Shown piece after piece: positions 55,580-64,000 of a DNA stretch of 64,000 bases. Each line of letters begins with the position of its first letter. The stretch's first letter is position 1. This stretch comes from Paramecium octaurelia (taxonomy: Eukaryota; Ciliophora; Oligohymenophorea; Peniculida; Parameciidae). The DNA lies in assembly GCA_905182995.1 (NCBI GenBank), contig CAJJDP010000044.1:71060-135059 (forward strand). Direction: 5' to 3'. The notes beneath the pieces are model-generated. The model did not search any database. It was not told the DNA's origin and saw only the letters and a list, made by a program, of their open reading frames with translations. The translations under genes and the position numbers were made by a program.

Positions 55580-57376
55580 TCATTATTGCTATTTTTGACT
55601 ATCTTGATTAGGGGCTTCATCGGGGGAAGTGCCTTCTGAATGACTTTTAGAGTTACAATTATTTTATAATCTCATTATCCTCCTGTCTTATGAATATTAT
55701 TCCTTAATATCATTAATATAGATTGTTAGAAGATCATTTAACCTCTTTTAACCAATTTCATAAATATATTTTCTATTTTCTATCTTTTAGACATTAGCAT
55801 AATTCTTGAGAATTTCACTTACCACACAAGCAATTTCTTTTTAAGGAATTTCTATTTAAGGAGTTTCTTTTTAAGGCTATTTTTCCTGAGATATCAAATA
55901 TTGATTATTACTATTGCTTAATATTTATTTATCATGTTCATCTATATCAAATTTATTTACCTCTTAAAAATCTTCAAAATCATGAAAGGTCCTGGAAATA
56001 GATTGATAAGTTATTTCAACAATTAGGTTACTACCTTTTTTTTAAATAATAGCATTATTGAAGAAAGTTCGAATGCTTGATTGATCATTTTATTTTACTA
56101 AAATTTTAGTGTTATTTTCTAAGTCTTCCAATTATGTTTTGTATTACTGATTATTATTTGGGTTTTTTATGATTTCAAACCATAATTACATAAAATCTCT
56201 TTGGAGATTATTAAAATAACAATTGGATAAAAATGGGTTTGCTTTTTTTTCTCCATTTATTATATCAGAAAATCTAAAAAATGCTGCTTCACCTATTTTA
56301 TCTGATGAGGAGTAATTGGAACAAGCCTATCCCAAATCATTAAAAAATGACTTTATTAGTGCAGAGTAAAGAAATTGAGCAAATCCAATTATTCTATTTG
56401 AATTCAATCCGTAGGCAGTTTATGTTCCAGAATATTATGTGAGCAATTTTTGAATTTTTTCTTTCATATCATTTTCACCTAATTTTACACCTAGCAAATC
56501 CTTGAATATATCTTATAAGTAATCTTCAATTGAGATTGTATTTTAGGATGAATTATTTTCTGAATTCAAACCCTTTTGATCATGTTAATCTACTTACGGA
56601 TTAATTTCATCTTCATCTTCATTTGTGGATATTTCCAACATTTAGCTAAAACTTAGACTTAGATCCACTTTACATGCTACCTATTTAATCTCATTGCCTA
56701 TGTTATTAACAGGAATCGATAATTTAGAATCGTTTACAAGAATTAATTTCAAAATTGCGCATAATATCTGAAAAATTTGTTCGAGTTTTACTAGATAACT
56801 GTCTGGAAATAGCACCATCATAGCTTCAATGAAAGCATTCGTACTGCCTTCATCTTCCCAGCGGCCTGCATAAACTAGCTCTTAACTATTCCAACACTTT
56901 ATTACATCCTAATTCTATTATTCAAGTTTTCTAATGAGTTTTGTTATTAACTTATTCTTATGATTTTCACTTTTAAAGAGATTTATCATGGAGTAAAAGA
57001 TTTTGAATGTTTTAAATTGAGAAGGCGATTTTTATTTACAATTTGGGATGACAAAGATCCCCTCTAATCCAAACGATTAAATGCTAATTTTATTTAGATC
57101 AAATAGCTAAATGTAATAACCTAAACAGAAGTCATCAATTTTTTTGTCGATGCTGTTAAACTTTCTTATAGTTACAAAAGGCATTATCAGATGGGGTATG
57201 TTTTTAAAGACAGTTTCTAATGGCCTTTAATATATACACATTTAATACATTTTCAATTCTCCAAAAACCTACTTTGATTATGAATTATTGGGAGCAAATC
57301 CTTACTCCTCTTTCATAGGCCCATTTAAATTCATTTATTATTTATTTTTGAAAGCATCAAACGAATATTTCATCAT
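55580..57376 (-). CDS. hypothetical protein of about 598 residues
   Basis: One long frame of 599 codons under the ciliate code, with no intron needed, from ATG at 57376 (MMKYSFDAFKNKQQMNLNGP) to TGA 55582-55580. The frame is open for another 150 bases upstream (including YPKFQKHKYFDIIDVFF), so the true start may be further 5' with an intron. Segments look globular (YAGRWEDEGSTNAFIEAMMV; NSNRIIGFAQFLYSALIKSF). An acidic middle (STNEDEDEINP) and a repeat QKETPQIEIPQKEI near the C-terminus are notable. The end is Ser/Gln-rich. I do not recognise the family. Confidence 0.55.
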
Positions 57377-57614
57377 CCAGTAATTCTATTAATATTTTGA
57401 GTTAATAGAATAATAAACAAAAAATACGTCAATTATATCAAAATACTTGTGTTTTTAGAATTTTGGATAGATTGTAATGACTGATATCTATTTATGATTC
57501 CACCATCGAACTATGTATATAATAAGAGAAGGGATTTTATTTAAAATAATTTTATAGTTTTCACGACAATTCTAAATTTTATAAAATATATTTAATCAAA
57601 ATTAATATTACTAA

Positions 57615-58101
57615 TCATTACTATTCAGACTATTAGTTGATTAGCAAGTATGTCTCTTCAATTTTTTTGATGTAGTGGTTATGTTTGTTTTAGATTTCTT
57701 GTAATTTGCGATTGTATTTGGTTATGTTGTCCAGTGAATCTACTAAATAATAATCTAATTATGATTTTTAAGTTCATATAGTCTACCTATCAGTGTTTAA
57801 TTGGACCTAGGGTTTAGATAGTTAAAAAAAGTTATCAGTTTGTTCTTAGTCCTTAGGGTTGATTTAAGGTAATTTTAAGTTATATATGTCTTTATTTGGG
57901 GATTATGGAATGCGTTTAATGGCTTAATTATCAAGCACTATTTTTCAGTTTCTAATTTGATGGAAGATAAAAATATGAGATGTTCTGAAGATTTGGATAT
58001 TTATGGTAATTAAATAAAATCTCCGGGTGGAGATCTTGCTTTTGGAGTGGCCAATATTTCATAATTTTTATAATTAATAATAAAACATTTTAATTAGTCA
58101 T
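57615..58101 (-). CDS. small basic protein with coiled end, unknown function
   Basis: The stop is TGA 57617-57615. The C-terminal exon reads YYLVDSLDNITKYNRKLQEI and IKKIEETYLLINQQ, coiled-coil-like. A 32-nt intron near 57757-57788 joins it to a frame containing KARSPPGDFIQLPQISKSSE and FFNYLNPRSNQTLI. The 5' end is unclear. ATG 58101 opens a different frame (MTNQNVLLLIIKIMKYWPLQ) that would need another intron to connect. No family is recognised. Confidence 0.4.
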
Positions 58102-58165
58102 ATCATTGAGAGTTTTATGTTTGAGTTTGATAAAATTAATTTTAATTTGATTAATAATATGATAT

Positions 58166-59504
58166 TCAAGAACAAAGTGTACCTGACCATGTTTTTCCTT
58201 ACAGTCTACATTAGATTTTATTTTTGTCTGCAGTAGCTCCTAATCCTGTAGTGATATAATAATTAATTCCTGTGTTAGCAGGTGTTACAGTGATAGTACT
58301 TGAGGTACAGTATTTAGCAGCCATATTGCAAGTAAAGGTGACTCCAGTTTCTTAAGCGATTCCTGATTCAAGGGCATTATTAAAAGGAAATTTAAATAAT
58401 TTAAGATTGGCAGCAACAACAGTTAATAATGGGTCTGTCCAAGTCCATGTGATTATTAATGGTTTGAAACCAGTATCAAAAGTATTTTCACCGGTATTAT
58501 AAACTGGGGGATTTCCAATCATTGGTCTTAAACAGATGACATCTGAATATGCATTTCTAATTCCAAACATTTCAGGAGGAAATGAATACACCATTACATA
58601 TCCATTTTGAGAATAAGCATATCCTGACCAATCGATTTTGGTTGTGTGTTGTTGTCCATTGATTGTGATTGAGTTTCTTGAATAAGGAATGGTGGCAAAG
58701 TTGATGAAATAGTAATTTGTTTGATAATAATTGGGTTGAAAGTTGACCATTCTAAATAAAGCAATGAGGGTAACTGACCATATTTTTTGGATTAAGTTAT
58801 CTCTCATAGTATTTTATGAAGTGGTTTGTAAAACAATGAAATCCTAAGATTGATTTATTCATATACTCTCAGCATTTGCAATGATTAGTAGACAGTTCGT
58901 TCTAAATAGAAAGGATGAGAATCTGGCTAAGTTTGTAATGCAGTTGCCAAAGTTTTATACTAAGTTAAGATGGCTCCTAAATATGATTCAAAATTGGCAA
59001 CAGTGGGCAAACTAGTAAATGATGGCATGATTTTCCAAGGGTTTACTGTGTACAATTAAAAAATGGTTGCTGAATTTTATGTAGTCAGAGATGTTAATGT
59101 TGTTGTACCATCACTTGCTTTATCATAATAGCCATCGGTGGTTTTGGAAAATCTTACAAAAGCATAATTCAGTTTGCCTTCAGATTTGTCACAACAAACA
59201 TTATCATATTATAAACTGAATGTTTCCAAAGAGTCACATAGAGTGGATGCACCTCCAGTAGGCAATCCTGAGCCTGTTCTACAGGCAGCAACTTCATCAA
59301 TCATATAACATGGAAGGGTTTAACAAGTGCTAGAATGAGAATTATTTTTATAAATTACGTTTCCCAATAACAATATCCAATTCCAGAAATTACACTTAAA
59401 GTGCAATCAGTGCTTGATAATCCTGTGCAAGGAGTTTCTGCAACATATGTATAAGCAGTGGATGATGTAATCAAATTTACGATTAATAAAATAGGAATTA
59501 TCAT
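58166..59504 (-). CDS. Cys-rich secreted protein, tandem paralogue 1
   Basis: It starts with a signal peptide MIIPILLIVNLITSSTAYTY, then a Cys-rich region (CTGLSSTDCTLSV; GIGYCYWE; LPCYMIDEVAACRTGSG; YDNVCCDKSEG). The C-terminal half has QTNYYFINFATIPYSRN, then GYVMVYSFPPEMFGIRNAYS and a final TCNMAAKYCTSSTITV. It shares its plan with the next two genes: signal peptide, Cys box, [Y/N]YY..NY.FINF and GY..V...PEQFG. At least two short introns are needed (for example after YCYWE and near 58800). Stop TGA 58168-58166. Probably an extracellular or surface protein; the ligand is unknown. Confidence 0.65.
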
Positions 59505-59562
59505 AATAATATTATAGAAATATAAAATAATATTTTTCTGATATTAATATTTATGTTCTTCA

Positions 59563-60773
59563 TCAACATTTTGCTAGTCTATAATATGGTGAATTTGTAG
59601 ATGTAATTGTTGGACAGTCCTTAATAGTATCATGATGAAATATCATCAATTTATCTATAGATGCAGCTGGAACAGGAAAAGTTGGGCATGTAGTGACTGA
59701 AGTAACAACATATGCACAAGTGACAGGAACTGCTGTATTTGCAGCTGGTGCAAAAGCTGTTGCAAATAATTTGTCAAATGTTTATGTATAGACAGCTGTG
59801 TAAGTAGCAGTATTGACCCAAGTGTATTTAATACTTACGGGAACATCTGTAGTTGTTTGGTCTGTACCGTCATCTTTAACTATTTTGATCCATATTAAAT
59901 CAGACAACTATTTTACACTGATTATTCCAAATTATTCTGGTGCCAATGTCATCACATATATGTACCCATTGTTAGCATATGTTCCCCATGTGAGTTCAAT
60001 TTCGTAGGTCTTTGTAGTTATTACAAGTTTTTATCTATTTAAATCTGAAAATCCAAAATTTATGAAATCATAGTTCTAAACATAATATGCTTTATAGCTC
60101 CAATATCTCTAGAAGAGAATGTTCACTAAATCCCAAGCCTTAGATAACTAAGCAGATCTTGTAGCCAGTGTGTACGTGATATCATCCTATATTTAATAAC
60201 AAATATTACTCTGATATTCTAAAAGGTCTCAATCACAGCCTTTTCCAGGAACTTTGGTTATACTGCATCTGTAATCAGTTAGTTGAATCCGTGATTGAAG
60301 GCATCTAATATAGCAGACAACTAAGTCGGTGATGCTAAAAGAATGTCTAATGTAAATAATTAATAAGTGTATTTTTATGGTGTGGTTGTTGTTGTCAAAA
60401 CTGAAACAGGAGTCTCTGATAAAGTGATATCTGGTGATCTCGTTATGTTTGCTTACCTTCTAAATCGTAAAAGTCCATTTGGAACACTGGTTTCTGCTGT
60501 CTTCACACAAATATTTTCATATTTATAGTCTATGTTGAAAGCTATACAACCAGATATTGTATTGGCTGCTGGGGTTAATAAACATGCTTAGACTTCGCTA
60601 ACTCTATAACAATCTGTAATGGTTTGGCAAGTGACTGGACTATAATTACTGACTTCGCAATTTCCTGCCATCTTGCAAAGAGTTGCATTTGTAATTGTAT
60701 TGCAAGTCTATAGAGTGAAGGCAGCCTTTATTATTTCTACTAAAGACAAACTTAATATAATGAATTGCATCAT
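59563..60773 (-). CDS. Cys-rich secreted protein, tandem paralogue 2
   Basis: It starts MMQFIILSLSLVEIIKAAFT (signal peptide), followed by CNTITNATLCKMAGNCEVSN, CQTITDCYRVSEVQACL and YKYENICVKTAE. The shared block is YYVQNYDFINFGFSDLNRQK and later YIYVMTLAPEQFGIISVKQL. The C-terminal part is Thr/Val/Ala-rich (TVCAYVVTSVTTCPTFPVP-type) and ends SPYYRLAKC before TGA 59565-59563. Short introns occur. It is about 60 bp downstream of paralogue 3's neighbour region, in the same orientation. Function unknown, secreted or surface location inferred. Confidence 0.65.
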
Positions 60774-60820
60774 CTAATTAATTATATAAATTATATTTAA
60801 TAATAAATTTCTTTTCTAGC

Positions 60821-61978
60821 TCATGAACAACTATCCATAGAATCATTCCAAATACACCCACCAAGTCTACATGCTGACTAAGATCTTCCAGCACAATTAT
60901 TTATGGTTACATCACCGAATATATAAGCGTTTTTTCCACATCCACTTAATGATATTTTACACTCAACTAATGGTACACAAACTGCGCCAGTGCTTGATAA
61001 ACCCATATTCCTTAAGTCTACTCGTTAGAGATGCTTTCCTGAAAATTATTATTGGTTTCTATGATAAAATGCTAAAGTTCTTGGATTTTTTATTGTATAA
61101 CCATTTAGATCTGATGCCCTAATCACTATCATATCAGAATGTATTGAATAAAATCCAAATTATTCTGCAGGCATAACCAATACCTCAAGATATCCAGGCT
61201 ATGTGTAATTCCAAGTGATCTCAAATACTGAAAATTGAGTTTCCAATACTATCTTCTCCTAATTCAGATTAGCAAATCCAAAATTTATCAAATATTTATA
61301 GGAAATGTAATAATTGACTTTTTATTTTCTTAGTTTTTAAAAGAAGGCATCAGTCATTCCCCATAAAGCAGAATAAAATTGTGTCTTATTAAATGTACTT
61401 GAAGTGTATGAGATAGTTGTATCATCCCTTATTTATTGCATGCTCTCATATATGGCCTTCTCCAAGAATTGTATAGGTATGTCGTCATCATTGCATAATT
61501 CATATGTTTGTTATAGATATCCATACATGATGTTTAAGAGATCACTATTTTGGGCTTTCAAAATATTTAATGTTAAGATTTCTGATTTAACCTATATTGG
61601 ATATCTGCTTGTGGATATTTTGGATATTTAAAAACCACTTGCTGTGGCGTATTTAGAATTTTGAGTATTGTCTTATGGGTAGACCAAGTATCCCCACATC
61701 AAAGTATCCTATTGATACTCAATGCATATATTCTTGAATTTGGGATCCAGATTTGGACTTATTTTACAGCGTTACTACTAATATAAGTACCCTGATAGTT
61801 TTCCTAAACATGCTCTTGGTTCTGTCACTTTATGACATTCAATTGGTTCACACCTATTAGACATCCAATCACAATAGCCTGAAGCCAAACAATTATTTTG
61901 AAAATAGGTACTACAAGATACTTAAAACCCATCAACCCCAATTCTGAAGATGGCAATTAGTGCTAAGATTATTTTCAT
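60821..61978 (-). CDS. Cys-rich secreted protein, tandem paralogue 3
   Basis: It starts MKIILALIAIFRIGVDGFQV (signal peptide), then CSTYFQNNCLASGYCDWMSN, CEPIECHKVTEPRACLGKLS and FKNICIEYQQD. The shared block is YYISYKYLINFGFANLNQEK and GYLEVLVMPAEQFGFYSIHS. The C-terminus has a second Cys cluster: CKISLSGCGKNAYIFGDVTI, NNCAGRSQSACRLGGCIWND, then SMDSCS and TGA 60823-60821. The GxCxW[D/N] pattern recurs in both clusters. The gene is first in a run of three same-strand paralogues separated by about 50-60 bp, consistent with recent local duplication. Confidence 0.65.
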
Positions 61979-62129
61979 TTAATTTAGAAATCATTAATAT
62001 AAAATTAATATGAATACATTCTTTAATTAACCATAAAATCTTAATCCTCAATATTGCGTATTTGATAACAATTGCATTGCTATATAAATTGTTGTATTTG
62101 TGTAAATTTACATTATTATAATTATTCTT

Positions 62130-62795
62130 ATGATCTATTCAATTGCAAGAAACTCATTCTCAGCAATCTATTCGACAATTAAAGATGTAGTAGACTATTC
62201 AAGCACTACAATTTATGATATGTTTATTTCTCATCCCATAACCTCATTGACATACGAGAAACTATGCGAAAGACTAACAGGATAATAATAAAGAATCCTG
62301 GACGTAGGAGTAGGCACTGGAGTTCCTTTGAATCAAGCTCTCAATAGATTCCCAATAAATTGTGAGATCACTGCCATCGACATCAATCATAATTATTTAA
62401 GAAAGGCAAGCCAATTATTTAAAGACAAACCTTAAGTAAAATTATACGAGCTAGATTTCTACCAAATGAACTCAGAAACATATGGAACATTTGATGCTAT
62501 TGTATTCTCTTCCTCATTTCTATTACTTAATTAACCAAAAGAGGCTCTTTAATTAGCCATATCACTACTTAAACCAGGTGGTAATATATATTTTATGGTT
62601 ACATTATCTGACTCCCATTTTGGTGATACACTAAAGTATATTACAAGTATAGATTTGCATTTGCAATCTGAATAAGAATTTGAAAAGATGATATAATAAT
62701 CTCAGCTCAAAATCAATTACAAGTAACGATTACAAAAGGTAACAAACATAGCCACTCTGCTTTTTAAAGTTTTTATTTATGAAACTAAAATATGA
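62130..62795 (+). CDS. class I SAM-dependent methyltransferase
   Basis: 221 residues, no intron, from MIYSIARNSFSAIYSTIKDV to TGA 62793-62795. Motif I is RILDVGVGTGVPL, motif II acidic end ITAIDINHNYL, motif IV region FDAIVFSSSFLLLN and motif VI LLKPGGNIYFMV. The fold is that of UbiE/small-molecule methyltransferases. The N-terminus is slightly hydrophobic but has no clear signal. The methyl acceptor cannot be told. It is divergent from the Cys-rich cluster (151 bp between starts). Confidence 0.8.
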
Positions 62796-62958
62796 TTTAT
62801 TTTTTAATTATTTACTATTATATATAATAATAAATTATTACTAATATAATTTCTATTTTAATAAAGTTATGATAATTAGGCTTCATATTATAAACTGATA
62901 TAATTAAATTATCATATTTGGGATGATTGCTCTAAATTTTATAAAATTATAAACTGCC

Positions 62959-64000
62959 ATGCTTTTCTTGTGTTAATTACAGAAGATTTAAGCATATCAG
63001 GAAACACACGAATGTCAAAATATTATCTTAAAACAAAATGAAAAGCTTTGTGAATTAAGAGAAATAAGTACTTTTTTTATTGGTTAAAAAAGCGATAACT
63101 TAACCAATATTAATACATTATAATAACATGAAGACTTAATCTAAGTCTCAAGTGGACCAATTATATACTCAAAAGATGATAAAATTATATCTATATATTA
63201 TAGGGAACTTATTGATGCTAATGAAATTTGTTCATTAATTTATAATCCAAAAATAAATGAGTATTCAATAAAACTTATTTCAACAGAAACAACTTATATT
63301 ATCGATAGTAAGATGACATTAAAAATTAAAAGTCAGATTAATATTCTCATACAAACAGAATCAAATTTTAATTGCACCTACTTTTATTATAACACTAAAG
63401 GATTTATTGTATTTTGCCATTCAATTGATTCGCTTATATTTTACTAACTATAAAAAGAAGAGTAAGAATACAAATAAAGTATTATACACAAATCAGAAAT
63501 ACTTAATTTGTCCTGTAGTGTAAAATTTCAATAATTATCTAATCAATTTCTTATTATATACTGTTAATGTTAAGAATGGATAATTTACATCTATGATGAC
63601 AACTCTATCAAGCTTTATTTAGATCAAAATATATTGCGTGAAAAATATAATGTAGAAGGCATTCTTCTTGATGTTATAACATGTTAAAGTAATATTGTCC
63701 TTCTACTTTCCACAGGCGGATATTCAATTTTTCAAGGATTTTTTACATGTCTATTTTATAAAGAAAATCTAAATTTGAATGAAATTCTAATTTATTATAA
63801 TATGAGTTGTTAAATAAGATTCGCATTAAAAAGTTCCTCCTAAAACGAATCTAGATCAACATTTCCTTTTCATTTTAATGATTTAATTCTCAATACAACA
63901 TCAATTCCAAAATCAGCGTTTTTATTTAACAATCCAATAAGTATCCTTCTTTGGTATCATGATTAACTACTTTTTTAGGTAAATTCACTTGTAAATCAAG
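62959..64000 (+). CDS. hypothetical protein, 3' end cut by window
   Basis: It starts MLFLCQLQKIQAYQETHECQ and stays open under the ciliate code to the last base. After a short helical start (LKQNEKLCELREISTF), a beta-rich region repeats strand-like patterns: GPIIYSKDDKIISIYY, TKGFIVFCHSIDSLIFYQLQ, EWIIYIYDDNSIKLYL and NIVLLLSTGGYSIFQGF. This could be a degenerate beta-propeller, but no named motif is present. About 347 residues are seen. Confidence 0.5.

Noticed and set aside
61404-61631. Plus-strand ORFs in 59813-61631
   Set aside because: They are antisense to the Cys-rich paralogue genes.

Overview
The window looks like a macronuclear (somatic) chromosome piece from a ciliate, most likely Paramecium of the P. 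tetraurelia type. Nearly every gene is open only if TAA and TAG are read as glutamine and TGA is the sole stop. Introns are tiny (about 20-35 nt, GTA...TAG), genes are packed on both strands with gaps of tens of bases, and the DNA is strongly AT-rich. A trichocyst matrix protein gene also points to Paramecium. A standard-code six-frame translation shows only fragments, so gene limits here were worked out with the ciliate code and by joining exons by eye. Starts and stops are usually firm, while some introns are guesses.

Layout, left to right. 1-6012: an importin/exportin-like gene (cut by the window edge), an RNI-type leucine-rich-repeat gene and two coiled-coil genes. 6013-7301: gene-poor. 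7302-12499: one ABCC/MRP-type ABC transporter, interrupted by a 1294-bp exact direct duplication joined through a single N. 12576-17176: a PH-like plus kinase gene, a Gln-rich gene, a cAMP-receptor-like 7TM GPCR and a small unknown. 17177-28001 (minus strand): a myosin with IQ motifs and a C-terminal RCC1 propeller, NAD(P)H-hydrate dehydratase, BUD31, a cilia-type unknown, and a two-pore-type cation channel. 28353-32806: a coiled-coil gene and PP4 regulatory subunit 3. 32878-34793: a Rho-family GTPase whose start codon overlaps the stop of a SAM-FHA-FHA gene. 34939-40318: an unknown, a trichocyst matrix protein, and SPT5. 40362-40620: a 53-bp tandem repeat. 40666-44077: organellar-type TyrRS and an SNF1/AMPK-like kinase whose start codons overlap in one CATG, then a syntaxin. 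44126-49416: a coiled-coil gene, a large helical RAP-like protein and an HAD-fold protein. 49584-52485: a bZIP-like factor and a Myb/SANT-like protein. 52486-55196: AT-rich DNA with a second N-joined 1300-bp exact duplication carrying a small N-myristoylation-type gene. 55272-58101: unknowns. 58166-61978: three tandem paralogues of Cys-rich secreted proteins. 62130-64000: a SAM methyltransferase and a partial unknown.

The content is ordinary housekeeping, signalling, secretory and transport genes, with no operon logic. The points most worth a second look are the two assembly-type duplications, the two start-codon overlaps (one of which may hide an in-frame SAM-FHA-FHA-Rho fusion), the myosin-RCC1 architecture, the intergenic 53-bp repeat and the Cys-rich tandem family. 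I saw no tRNA, rRNA, CRISPR array or mobile element.
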